From: an uncultured Gemmatimonadota bacterium
GTDB lineage: Bacteria > Gemmatimonadota > Gemmatimonadetes > Longimicrobiales > Gaopeijiaceae
Assembly: GCA_938030915.1 (NCBI GenBank)
Contig: CALHIO010000269.1
Location: forward strand, 1-10,033
DNA: 10,033 nucleotides
Direction of reading: 5' to 3'
Shown here: positions 1 through 7,439 of the stretch, one piece after another
How the letters are laid out: every line of letters begins with the position of its first letter
Position numbering within the stretch: the first letter of the stretch is position 1
The notes under the pieces: model-generated
Database searches by the model: none
What the model was told of the DNA's origin: nothing
Seen by the model: only the letters and a program-made list of their open reading frames with translations
Translations under genes and position numbers: made by a program

Positions 1-1455
1 GTGCAGGATCTGCCCGGGATCTCTCTGGAGCTGTCGGGCGGTCCGACAGAAGCACGTACCGGTGACGTCATTCACTTCGATGCCGTCGTGAGAGACGGGT
101 CAGGGGCAGTTCGAGGTGACATCCCGGTGAGCTGGTCCCACGCCTACAACGCCACCGAGGGCATGCTCGGCGTCGCGGCGACCGGCCAGATCGACGAAGG
201 GGGCTCCTACGTCGCCGACGTACCCGGCATTCATACGGTCACGGCCACCGCGGGCTCGGCCAGCGCGCGGCACTCGTTCCACGCGAAGCCACGCGACGTC
301 GTTCAGGAACTGGAGGTCGTCGGACACGGAGCGGAAGACTGGTACCGCACGACCGACCTCTGGGCCTTCGAGGGGCTCGACGGGCGGGACTACGTCATCA
401 CCGGCTCGAAGGTCTCCGGCGGATACGCCTTCTTCTACGACGTCACCAACCCCGCGGCACCGGTGAAGTACGACTCGATCCAGGTCGACGCCCGAACCGT
501 CAACGACGTGAAGGCGTCACCGGACGGACGGTACGCCGTCCTTTCCCGAGAGGGCGCGACCAACCGCCGCAACGGACTCGTGATCGTCGACATGGCCGTA
601 CCGAGCGAGCCGAGGGTCGCGACCATCTACGAGGAGGGCATCACGGGGGGCGTCCACAACATGTTCGCGGACGACGACTACCTCTACGCGCTCTCGGACG
701 GCGACAAGTACGTCATTATCGACATGTCCGACATTTACGCCCCCCGGTACGTGTCGGAATACAATCACCCGGACAGCCGCATCCACGACGTGTGGATCGC
801 CAACGGGCTCGCGTTCTCGTCCGAGTGGGGTACCGGCGTCGTGGTGGTCGACGTAGGGAACGGGCAGTGGGGTGGTTCACCCGAAAACCCGGTGTTCGTC
901 ACCAACTATCCGACCCCCTCGGGGGCCACCCATGCGGCGTTCCCGTACTACTCCGAGGCCACCGGGAAAACGTACCTCTTCCTCGGGGACGAAATCATGA
1001 ATCGTCGCGGCCTCGCGTGGGCGGGTTACCCGCGCTCCATGGGATCGTACGCGGACCAGTACGATCCAGAGTCCGGGCTGGGTGGTATCCCGCTCGTGAC
1101 GCGCGGCTACATCCAGATCATCGACTTCACGGATCCAGAGAATCCGGAGATGGTCGCGCGCTATGAAGTCCCCGAGTTCGGGACCCACAACATGTGGGTC
1201 GAGGACGACGTGCTTTATCAGGCGTACTACGAGGGCGGCGTCCGCATGGTCGATGTGAGTGGTGAGCTCATGGGCAACCTGTACACCCAGGGTCGAGAGA
1301 TCGCCGTCTTCAAGTCGGCGTCACCGGCTGGATACACGCCAAACGCTACGATGGTATGGGGCGTGCAGCCCTTCAAGGGCCATGTCTTCTTCGCGGATAC
1401 CAACTCCGGTCTGTGGGCGGTGAAGATGCTGCCCAGGGGCCGGCCGGTGTCGTAG
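1..1455 (+). CDS. LVIVD-repeat beta-propeller protein with N-terminal Ig-like domain, 5' partial
   Basis: The frame is open from the first base to a TAG at 1453-1455 and gives 484 residues. Residues about 5-95 look like a bacterial Ig-like fold: alternating beta pattern, a VSW core near 43-45, and a VADVPGIHTVTA strand near 71-82. Residues about 100-476 carry LVIVD-type propeller blades, with repeats NGLVIVDMAVPSEP (191-204), KYVIIDMSDIYAP (236-248), GVVVVDV (279-285), IQIIDFTDPENPEM (371-384) and GVRMVDVSGE (413-422). LVIVD proteins are usually exported; their function is mostly unknown and no catalytic motif is visible. No signal peptide is present although the fold implies export, so the gene most likely begins upstream of the window; the in-frame GTG at base 1 is probably a coincidence. 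It ends 4 bases before the S9 peptidase and probably shares its transcript. The repeat-family call is firm; the role is unknown. Confidence 0.85.
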   Translation: MQDLPGISLELSGGPTEARTGDVIHFDAVVRDGSGAVRGDIPVSWSHAYNATEGMLGVAATGQIDEGGSYVADVPGIHTVTATAGSASARHSFHAKPRDVVQELEVVGHGAEDWYRTTDLWAFEGLDGRDYVITGSKVSGGYAFFYDVTNPAAPVKYDSIQVDARTVNDVKASPDGRYAVLSREGATNRRNGLVIVDMAVPSEPRVATIYEEGITGGVHNMFADDDYLYALSDGDKYVIIDMSDIYAPRYVSEYNHPDSRIHDVWIANGLAFSSEWGTGVVVVDVGNGQWGGSPENPVFVTNYPTPSGATHAAFPYYSEATGKTYLFLGDEIMNRRGLAWAGYPRSMGSYADQYDPESGLGGIPLVTRGYIQIIDFTDPENPEMVARYEVPEFGTHNMWVEDDVLYQAYYEGGVRMVDVSGELMGNLYTQGREIAVFKSASPAGYTPNATMVWGVQPFKGHVFFADTNSGLWAVKMLPRGRPVS

Positions 1456-1459
1456 CGCC

Positions 1460-3403
1460 ATGGCCCAGGCTCGCCGTCCTCTCGTCGCGGGCACGATGTC
1501 CGTGTGGGGGCTCGCCGCCCTCGTCGCCGCGGGCGTCCCCACACCATCGGCCGGTCAGCAGGGGGCCGAACTCCCGCTCACCTGGGAGAACATCTTCACC
1601 CGCTCGACAGGTGCCCGTCAGGCCGTCCTTTCACCCGACGGCCGAACCGTAGCCGTCACGGCCTCGGCCCCGAGTACGTCGGGGATCTTCGTCGTCGACG
1701 TGGACGGTGGTGAACCGCGGCTTCTGGTGCGTGGCGGTTCGTCACCCGTATGGATGAACGATGGTCAGCAGCTCCTCTACTCCGCAGACCGCGACCTCTG
1801 GATCGTCGATGCGTCACGGTCGAACCCGGTCGACGCGGCGATCGAGCAGCCGGGCGTTCGCCGTGTCACCCGGGACGAGCTGGACGAGAGGGCGGCCCGG
1901 CCGTCCCCTGACGGTCGCACCATCGCCTTCTACTCTGGCCGCTCCGGCCACCAGGATATCTGGCTCGTCCCGAGTGACGGGTCGGAGGCACCGCGTCAGC
2001 TGACCTACGGGAGCATGGCGGACGACGACCTCCGCTTCGCGCCCGCATGGTCACCCGACGGACGCACGATCGCCTACTTCTCCAACAAGTCGGACTACTG
2101 GGAAGACGATATCTGGGTGGTCGATGCGGCATCCGGCTCCGAGCGGCAAATCAGCCGCGGCCTGATGGCGTCGTCCACGCCGGTCTGGTCCCCGAGCGGG
2201 GACCGCATCGCCCTGCTCGCGACCTCGAAGGACGAATACTGGTACGAGGATCTCGCATACCTATACGTCCTCGATCCCGAGACAGGCGCCGAGACGGTCG
2301 TCGACATGCAGATCCACGCGACCGACTGGCTGCACAACCTCGGGACGTTTTGGAGCGCAGACGGGACGGAGCTCTTCTTCGCCTACCTCGAGCGAGCCCG
2401 GATGGAGCTCTGGCGCGTCCCGGCCGATGGCGGTGTCGCCACCCGGATGACGAGCATGGAGGGGCATTTCCGCGGCTACCATGCGAACGGAGACGCGACC
2501 GGCTTCGTCTTCGTCCGCTCGACGCCCACGCGCGGCGCGGAGATCGACTATGTGGCGACGTCGGGTGGATCCGTGCGGCAGCTCACTGACTTCGCCACTC
2601 GGTGGGCGGGACTGGTCGAGCCCGAAGAGATCTCGTTCCGGAGCTGGGATGGCCTCTACATCCAGGGCTTCCTGTACCGCCCACCCGACTTCGATTCCAG
2701 CCGACAGTATCCGTCGCTGGTTCAGGTCCATGGCGGCGGCACCAACTCGTACCTGCACAGCCTCAACACGACCGAGCAGTACCTGGCCCAGCAGGGCTAT
2801 GTGGTGCTCGCGATCAACTACCGAGGCGGGTCGGGCTTCGGCCGTCCGTTCCAGGATCTCGGGGTGCAGGACTGGGCGAACGGACAGGCACGCGATGCAG
2901 GCGCGGCCGGGCACTTCATGCGTGGTCAGCCGTGGTCGAACGGAAAGGTGGGCATCTACGGCTACTCGTACGGCGGTATCACGAGCATGGCCGCGATCGC
3001 CCGAGTCCCGGATGCGTTCGATGCGGCGGTCCCCATGGCGGGTATCTATGACTTCGGGGACGCGTATACGAATGCGGATCGGCTCGGAAAGATCTTCATC
3101 AAGACCGGCCACGGGGGCTCACCAGAGGAGGTCCCGGACGTCTACGCGATCAGTAATACGCTCGCCCGGGTCGAGAACGTCGAGACACCGGTTCTCACGA
3201 TGCACGGCGAAGCCGACGTCCGCGCTCCGTACCGTCAGTTCGAGCTCGCTGTGGAGATTCTCGATCGCGAAGGCAAGACATATGAAGCCCACTCGTACCC
3301 CGGCGAACCGCACGGTTTTCGGAATCCGATGAACCGCGTCGACATGTACCAACGGCTGGAAGCGTGGTTCGACCGGTGGCTGAGGACGCCAGGGATCAGC
3401 TAG
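1460..3403 (+). CDS. S9 family peptidase (prolyl oligopeptidase / DPP-IV type), exported
   Basis: The product is a 647-residue serine peptidase that should cleave short peptides, often after proline or alanine, in the periplasm or outside the cell. Residues 1-32 form a signal peptide: RR near the N-terminus, a hydrophobic stretch near 15-26, and a likely cut after PSAG. An N-terminal propeller of PD40/TolB-like repeats follows, with SPDG-type motifs near 58, 149, 198, 244 and 299. The C-terminal alpha/beta hydrolase domain runs from about 390 to 645. It has the oxyanion segment VHGGG (423-427), the nucleophile in GYSYGG (Ser503), Asp586 in HGEAD and His618 in GEPHGF. The Ser-Asp-His spacing (83 and 32) matches the S9 family. 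The start at 1460 has no clear Shine-Dalgarno. ATG 1496 (residue 13) would leave a shorter signal peptide and is a possible alternative. Exact specificity cannot be read from sequence. Confidence 0.95.
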   Translation: MAQARRPLVAGTMSVWGLAALVAAGVPTPSAGQQGAELPLTWENIFTRSTGARQAVLSPDGRTVAVTASAPSTSGIFVVDVDGGEPRLLVRGGSSPVWMNDGQQLLYSADRDLWIVDASRSNPVDAAIEQPGVRRVTRDELDERAARPSPDGRTIAFYSGRSGHQDIWLVPSDGSEAPRQLTYGSMADDDLRFAPAWSPDGRTIAYFSNKSDYWEDDIWVVDAASGSERQISRGLMASSTPVWSPSGDRIALLATSKDEYWYEDLAYLYVLDPETGAETVVDMQIHATDWLHNLGTFWSADGTELFFAYLERARMELWRVPADGGVATRMTSMEGHFRGYHANGDATGFVFVRSTPTRGAEIDYVATSGGSVRQLTDFATRWAGLVEPEEISFRSWDGLYIQGFLYRPPDFDSSRQYPSLVQVHGGGTNSYLHSLNTTEQYLAQQGYVVLAINYRGGSGFGRPFQDLGVQDWANGQARDAGAAGHFMRGQPWSNGKVGIYGYSYGGITSMAAIARVPDAFDAAVPMAGIYDFGDAYTNADRLGKIFIKTGHGGSPEEVPDVYAISNTLARVENVETPVLTMHGEADVRAPYRQFELAVEILDREGKTYEAHSYPGEPHGFRNPMNRVDMYQRLEAWFDRWLRTPGIS

Positions 3404-3414
3404 GAATAGGCGCC

Positions 3415-3981
3415 ATGCACAGCTACGTCGCACTTCTCCGAGGGATCAACGTGGGCGGCCATCGGGTGAAGATGGACGCTTTGCGCGAGCACTTCACGGA
3501 CATGGGTCTCGAAGACATCTGGACGTTCATCGCGAGCGGAAACGTGGGATTCTCGCCCGAGCGTGACAATCCAATGGCCCTGGCCGACGACATCGAGCAG
3601 CACCTCGAACAGGCGTTGGGCTTCGGGGTCCCGACCTTCCTCCGCACCGCGGACGAGCTCGACAGCGTGATCACCTTCGATCCCCCCGTCCCCTCCGGAT
3701 GGGACAGGTTGGCGGCGTCTCACTACGTCATCTTTCTTCATGAGCCCGCACCGGAGTCCGTGACGGCCGCGCTCCGGGACCTCGAGTCCGACCACGACCG
3801 CTCCGTCGTGCACGGTCAAGAGATTCACTGGCTCACTCGCGGCAAGCTCAGCGAGTCCCCTCTCTTCGGCGCAGGCATCGAGCACGCAATGCGCGAGGTA
3901 CCCACGACGACTCGCAACACGACCTCACTCCGACGACTCGTAGCGAAAGCGACCGCCAACGCGGTGTCGCGAAGCGCGTGA
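3415..3981 (+). CDS. DUF1697 family protein
   Basis: This 188-residue protein matches DUF1697 over its whole length, which is about usual for the family. It opens with the hallmark YVALLRGINVGG (residues 4-15), followed by a KM pair (19-20) that leads into a helix. IASGNVGF (39-46) and a C-terminal TTRNTTSLRRLVAK (165-178) are also typical. It is a small soluble cytoplasmic protein with no signal peptide or membrane segment; I know of no established biochemical function for the family. The frame extends upstream to an ATG at 3364 inside the peptidase gene. The start at 3415 is chosen because homology begins exactly there and AGGA at 3402-3405 sits at a usable distance. It lies 11 bases after the peptidase stop and its own stop overlaps the next gene, so it belongs to the plus-strand operon. 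Confidence 0.93.
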   Translation: MHSYVALLRGINVGGHRVKMDALREHFTDMGLEDIWTFIASGNVGFSPERDNPMALADDIEQHLEQALGFGVPTFLRTADELDSVITFDPPVPSGWDRLAASHYVIFLHEPAPESVTAALRDLESDHDRSVVHGQEIHWLTRGKLSESPLFGAGIEHAMREVPTTTRNTTSLRRLVAKATANAVSRSA

Positions 3982-4409
3982 CGCGGCGTGCCCAACGCGA
4001 GGCAATTCTCGCCCTCGGCCTGGTCGGCACCTTTCTCGTCGTGCTGAGCGGGGTCTGGTCACTCGCGTCACGCGTCTGGTCCACTTCGTTCACGCAGACC
4101 CTCGAGGTGATGGTGGCGGCTCCGTTCCTGGCAGTGTGGGTGCTCGCGCCGCTGTTCTGGGCGGTGCGGCCGGGTGCACGTCGGACCGACGGTCTGGACG
4201 AGCACCGGGCTGCCGTGCAGGTGGCGATCGTCCTGGTCGGGCTGGGCACGGTCGGCTACGGCTCGATCTTCGTCGTACATCCCCTGAGGACCGGCGAAGA
4301 GCTCGGACTGTCTGCGCTCTACGCCGCCCTCGGCGTGCCGTTTCTTCAGTGGTTGGCGATCGTGGTGGGCACTCGTATCACGGCCGAAGGGGCAACCAAC
4401 TCCGACTGA
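3978..4409 (+). CDS. four-helix integral membrane protein, unknown function
   Basis: The frame gives 143 residues from a GTG that overlaps the DUF1697 stop (GTGA, 3978-3981), which points to translational coupling. Four hydrophobic segments are clear, at about residues 10-30, 43-64, 79-100 and 112-132. A basic N-terminus (MTRRAQRE) and an Arg-rich loop (PGARRTDG, 65-72) are consistent with a cytoplasmic N-terminus and a cytoplasmic loop between helices 2 and 3. No catalytic, metal-binding or transport motif is visible and I do not recognise the family. Codon use resembles the neighbours and the gene fills the space up to the convergent ArsC-like gene, only 6 bases apart. That it is a real membrane protein is well supported; its role is unknown. 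Confidence 0.8.
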   Translation: MTRRAQREAILALGLVGTFLVVLSGVWSLASRVWSTSFTQTLEVMVAAPFLAVWVLAPLFWAVRPGARRTDGLDEHRAAVQVAIVLVGLGTVGYGSIFVVHPLRTGEELGLSALYAALGVPFLQWLAIVVGTRITAEGATNSD

Positions 4410-4415
4410 GGCGTC

Positions 4416-4760
4416 CTACCCCAACCACTCTTTCCACTCCGCCTCGGCGGCCCCGACCGAGAGGTGGTTCCCGCTGCGCACGAGGGGCTGGCGGAGGATC
4501 ATCGGCTCGTCACAGGCGATCTCGAGCCAGCGGTCGTCGCCGTAGTAGGCGGTGTGGAGCCCCAGTGCCCGGAATCGCTTCGACTCCCGGTCGATGAGCC
4601 GCTCCTCTCCGAACTTCTGAAAGAAGCGGCGCAGCTCACCCTTCGACGGACTACGCTGCTTGAAATCCATGAAGTGGATCTTGATACGGCGCTCCTTGAA
4701 GAAGCGCTCCGCTCTTCGCACGTCGGCGTTGTTCTTCACGCCGAAGATCTGGACGTCCAT
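4416..4760 (-). CDS. ArsC/Spx-fold (thioredoxin-like) protein lacking the catalytic cysteine
   Basis: The 114-residue product has the layout of the ArsC/Spx/YffB family: a beta strand VQIFGVKN (3-10), a helix carrying ADVRRAERFFKERRI (12-26), HFMDF (29-33), the SKGELRRFF helix (39-47), and the late PMILRQPLVRSGN segment (86-98), where the family carries substrate- or partner-binding arginines. Length is normal. Active members have Cys at the end of the first strand (pattern GxKxC). Here that residue is Asn11, codon at 4728-4730. The only Cys is Cys83 in IACDEP, elsewhere in the fold. Ordinary arsenate or glutathione-linked reductase chemistry is therefore unlikely and 'arsenate reductase' would mislead. 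The frame continues upstream to 4913, but family similarity starts at ATG 4760, and a longer form would run into the divergent DUF72 gene. No ars genes are nearby. Confidence 0.88.
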   Translation of the reverse strand: MDVQIFGVKNNADVRRAERFFKERRIKIHFMDFKQRSPSKGELRRFFQKFGEERLIDRESKRFRALGLHTAYYGDDRWLEIACDEPMILRQPLVRSGNHLSVGAAEAEWKEWLG

Positions 4761-4813
4761 GCCGTAGAAGATAGCGCCTTGATCGACGGCCTGGGTTGCG
4801 CTAGCCCTCAGAC
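4761..4813. promoter_or_regulatory. short divergent intergenic region between ArsC-like and DUF72 genes
   Basis: These 53 bases separate two genes read outward, so the start signals for both should lie here or just inside the coding ends. On the plus side a TTGATC at 4779-4784 could be a weak -35 element, but no convincing -10 follows at the right spacing. On the minus side TATCTT lies just upstream of the ATG with no good -35. No strong Shine-Dalgarno, operator-like palindrome or riboswitch fold is apparent. The function is inferred from gene orientation only. Confidence 0.35.
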
Positions 4814-5803
4814 ATGGATCTGCAGCTCGGCCTTTTTCCAGATGACGCACCGGTCGCGACCGGTGCCCCGGTGGGGCCCGCACCCGTCCCGGATACGATG
4901 CAGGGCATCGCAAATCGCCTGTCGAAGTCGGTGCGGCTGGGTACCTCCTCCTGGAGCTTTCCCGGGTGGAACGGCATCGTGTACGACCGATCCACCTCGG
5001 AGGACCGGCTCGCGAAGCATGGACTGGCCGCGTACGCGATGCACCCGCTTCTGCGCACCGTCGGCCTGGATCGGACGTATTACCGCTCGATCGACGCGGG
5101 GACGTATCGGCGATACGCCGAGGCCGTGCCCCGGGATTTCCGATTCCTGGTGAAAGCCGATCGGCTGCTCACCTCTCCGGCCGATCCCAATGCCATCGGC
5201 GTGCGCGGAGCCAACCCCCATTTTCTCGATCCGCTGTACGCGGTCGAGGAGGTGCTGACGCCGATGCTCGAGGGGCTCACCTCGAAGGCGGGGCCGATCC
5301 TCTTCCAGTTCTCGCCGACCCCGCCGAACCTCGTCGGAGGTGTGCGTCGCTTCCACGAACGGCTCTACCGGTTTCTCGATGCCCTCCCCGAGGGACCGAC
5401 CTACGCCGTGGAGCTGCGGACTCCCGCGTTCCTCAATGAGGATTATGCCGCGCTGCTGCAGGCGACCGGTGCCGCTCATTGTTACACCGTCCATCCGGCC
5501 ATGGCGCCGCTGGAGAAGCAGCGGGAGGTCGTTTCTCCATTCTATCAACCGACGCTCGTACTCCGCTGGATGCTTCACGACGGCGTGAAGTATCAGGTGG
5601 CGAAAGATCGCTACCAGCCCTTCGACCGACTCGTCGACGAGGACCCGGCGTCTCGGGATGCGATCGCCCGGACCGTGATCGACGCACTGATCGCGGAGCG
5701 GCAGGTCTTCGTCATCGCCAACAACAAGGCCGAGGGCTCCGCCCCGCTCTCTCTCTTCGGACTCGCTGAACGGCTCACCGACTGGACGCCCGATGCTTCG
5801 TAA
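4814..5803 (+). CDS. DUF72 family protein (YecE-like, TIM-barrel-like)
   Basis: The product has 329 residues. From residue 40 it matches DUF72: VRLGTSSWSFPGWNGIVY (40-57), DRTYYRS (86-92), FRFLVKA (109-115), GPILFQFSP (160-168), YAVELRTPAF (197-206) and the closing FVIANNKAEGSAPLSL (299-314). DUF72 proteins are soluble with a TIM-barrel-like fold and conserved polar residues at the barrel mouth; their reaction is not established. Residues 1-39 are an extra, Ala/Pro/Val-rich, probably disordered leader starting MDLQLGLFPDD, which contains QLGLF (4-8). The start at 4814 keeps this leader; ATG 4898 (Met29) is an alternative that would remove it. Neither start has a good Shine-Dalgarno. The downstream membrane-protein gene overlaps its end by 11 bases. 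Family call firm, function unknown. Confidence 0.93.
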   Translation: MDLQLGLFPDDAPVATGAPVGPAPVPDTMQGIANRLSKSVRLGTSSWSFPGWNGIVYDRSTSEDRLAKHGLAAYAMHPLLRTVGLDRTYYRSIDAGTYRRYAEAVPRDFRFLVKADRLLTSPADPNAIGVRGANPHFLDPLYAVEEVLTPMLEGLTSKAGPILFQFSPTPPNLVGGVRRFHERLYRFLDALPEGPTYAVELRTPAFLNEDYAALLQATGAAHCYTVHPAMAPLEKQREVVSPFYQPTLVLRWMLHDGVKYQVAKDRYQPFDRLVDEDPASRDAIARTVIDALIAERQVFVIANNKAEGSAPLSLFGLAERLTDWTPDAS

Positions 5804-6236
5804 CCCCCGATTCTGGCTCACCGTAGCCGGCGCATGGCTCATCGTGACAGGACTGGCGCACACGACGGCTCACGTCTGGACCTTCGTCCTCGAGAACGGG
5901 ATCGGAGGGCTGCGAGAATTCGCGATGAACGCCATGAAACAGGCACGGTCGCCAGACCCCCTCATGCCCAGCATGTGGCGTCAACTCAGGATGTTCAGCG
6001 TCTCGTTCAGCCTCCTGCTCTTCTTCACCGGTGGGATGGACCTGCTCTTCTCACGGATCGAGGCGCCGAGAAGAGTGCTCGCTCACGTCGCGTTGTTCGG
6101 AACGGTATTCTGGACGGTCGCGTTCATCCCCTTTGCGTTCGTGGATCCGGTGATCCAGTCGATCGTCGTCGCCTTCATCGCGGTGCCGCTGCACGCGATC
6201 GCATACGTGACGGCGACACTCGACGAAGACGGCTGA
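5793..6236 (+). CDS. four-helix membrane protein, unknown function
   Basis: The frame gives 147 residues from an ATG that overlaps the end of the DUF72 gene by 11 bases, with no Shine-Dalgarno; translation probably depends on the upstream gene. Hydrophobic segments lie at about 8-30, 67-86, 94-116 and 121-141. Between the first two is a hydrophilic loop, EFAMNAMKQARSPDPLMPSM (42-61), followed by MWRQLRMFSVSFSLLLFF. The arrangement of a His-containing first helix (GLAHTTAH, 20-27), a Met-rich loop, then a W-containing second helix faintly recalls small membrane proteins of the LIC_13387 type. That comparison is from memory of the pattern and is weak. No catalytic motif is seen. It ends 42 bases before the convergent serine hydrolase. 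Confidence 0.78.
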   Translation: MLRNPRFWLTVAGAWLIVTGLAHTTAHVWTFVLENGIGGLREFAMNAMKQARSPDPLMPSMWRQLRMFSVSFSLLLFFTGGMDLLFSRIEAPRRVLAHVALFGTVFWTVAFIPFAFVDPVIQSIVVAFIAVPLHAIAYVTATLDEDG

Positions 6237-6278
6237 CCTCGGGCCGCGAATCGAGGCCGGCCGAAGTACCTGCCGGGG

Positions 6279-7439
6279 TCAACGCCGTGAGGTACGCAAA
6301 TCCTCCAGCAGCGACTGCGCGACCCGACCCAGGTTCGTCGTACCCCCCGTGTAGTTCCTGAGGAGCACGACCCCCACCCGGTGGTCCGGATCGACCACCA
6401 TGTACGCATTGTATCCGGCGACAGAGCCACCGTGCGCCACAAGACGATTACCGTCGTCATCAATCGCGAGGGTAAAGCCAAGGCCGTATCCGCGCTGCGG
6501 GTCCTCCGGAGTCTGGATCCGTACCATCTCTGCCCGACTCGACTCGTCGAGAATCCTCAGCCCGGGTACCCCGGCGATCGCCCCCAGAAAGCGTCCAAGA
6601 TCAGCCACGGTCGAGTACACCCCGCCGTTCGGGACCTTGTATCCACGGCCCGCATGCTCTCGAGCCGGAGCCTCCCCGCTCACGGTGCCATCGCGCACCG
6701 CGTATCCCTGCGCGAGGCGCGGTTCGAGTTCGCCGCCCTCCACGATAAAGGACGATCCAGTCATCCCCAGCGGGACGAAAATCTTCTCCTCGACCAGGTC
6801 GATAAAGGGCCGCTCCGCCGCCCGGGACAGCGCCAGGCCGAGCATCCCGAAGCCGATGTTCGAGTACTGGTAACGAGCGCCCGGAATCGAGTCGAAGGCC
6901 GTGCGTGGAATCGACTGCAGGATGCGACTCTCCCATTCCTTGATCGGCCCCACCACCGACTCCGGCCACTCCGGCTCGCGAACCAGCCCAGCCGTGTGCG
7001 ATGCGAGATGGCGGAACGTCACGTCCTCTGAGCCGTTGCGCCGATCCCGGAGACCGTCGATCTCCGGGAGGTAACGGGACACCGGGTCGTCCAGTTCGAT
7101 CACGCCCTCGTCGACGAGGATCATCATCAGGACAGCCGTGACCGACTTGGAAATCGAGCCCGTCCTCGAAACGGTCGAGGGCAGCATCAGTTCCCGAGTC
7201 TCACGGTCCGCGAGACCCCACCCGTCGGCCCAGACGAGGTCACCATCCACCATGACTCCGGCTGAGATCCCACCCACGCCGTCGTCCGCCACGTCTGCTG
7301 CGATCGCCGCGGAAAAACGAGTGATGGCGTCGTCCCACCGAGACCGCTGCCCTTCGGCCGGAAGGGCCGAACACAGGAGGAGCAGGACAGATAGGAGCCC
7401 GGCGCTCAGCGAAGCTCGATGTTCGAGAGGTCCTCTCAT
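6279..7439 (-). CDS. exported serine hydrolase, beta-lactamase / penicillin-binding-protein-like (S12, class C fold)
   Basis: The product has 386 residues. A signal peptide spans about 1-31 (hydrophobic core LLSVLLLLCSAL), so the enzyme acts outside the cytoplasm. The fold is that of class C beta-lactamases, DD-peptidases and esterases of family S12. The nucleophile motif is SISK (Ser95, Lys98), the second motif is YSN (Tyr192, Asn194) and the third is HGGS (His336), replacing the KTG of true beta-lactamases. HGG is common in the esterase and D-aminopeptidase-like members, so antibiotic hydrolysis should not be assumed. HLASHTAGL (144-152) is another family hallmark. An upstream ATG at 7466 is in frame, but ATG 7439 is preferred: it overlaps the preceding stop as ATGA (7436-7439) and has AAGGAG 10 bases away. 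It is the last gene of the minus-strand trio. The substrate is unknown. Confidence 0.93.
   Translation of the reverse strand: MRGPLEHRASLSAGLLSVLLLLCSALPAEGQRSRWDDAITRFSAAIAADVADDGVGGISAGVMVDGDLVWADGWGLADRETRELMLPSTVSRTGSISKSVTAVLMMILVDEGVIELDDPVSRYLPEIDGLRDRRNGSEDVTFRHLASHTAGLVREPEWPESVVGPIKEWESRILQSIPRTAFDSIPGARYQYSNIGFGMLGLALSRAAERPFIDLVEEKIFVPLGMTGSSFIVEGGELEPRLAQGYAVRDGTVSGEAPAREHAGRGYKVPNGGVYSTVADLGRFLGAIAGVPGLRILDESSRAEMVRIQTPEDPQRGYGLGFTLAIDDDGNRLVAHGGSVAGYNAYMVVDPDHRVGVVLLRNYTGGTTNLGRVAQSLLEDLRTSRR

Noticed and set aside
2261..3112. Antisense open frame (283 codons) across the S9 peptidase
   Set aside because: It lies opposite the catalytic domain with intact Ser/Asp/His motifs on the plus strand and its own translation has no family features.
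2481..3332. Plus-strand alternative frame (283 codons) inside the S9 peptidase
   Set aside because: The product is dominated by Ser/Arg/Thr, as expected of an off-frame reading of GC-rich coding DNA.
4416..4760. Arsenic resistance locus
   Set aside because: The ArsC-fold protein lacks the catalytic Cys and no arsR, arsB or acr3-like gene is nearby.
4761..4913. N-terminal extension of the ArsC-like gene to 4913
   Set aside because: The extra 51 residues are Arg/Pro-rich, lack family similarity and overlap the start of the divergent DUF72 gene.
4808..5863. Long antisense open frame (351 codons) across the DUF72 gene
   Set aside because: Its translation is Arg/Gly/His-rich with no recognisable fold and mirrors a well-supported DUF72 gene on the plus strand; high GC content produces such frames.
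6237..6278. Possible bidirectional terminator between convergent genes
   Set aside because: CCGGC and GCCGG could pair with a 10-base loop, but the stem is only about 5 base pairs and no T-run follows on either strand.
6279..7439. Naming the serine hydrolase a beta-lactamase resistance gene
   Set aside because: The third motif is HGG rather than KTG, and the family includes many esterases and peptidases; nothing in the context points to antibiotic resistance.
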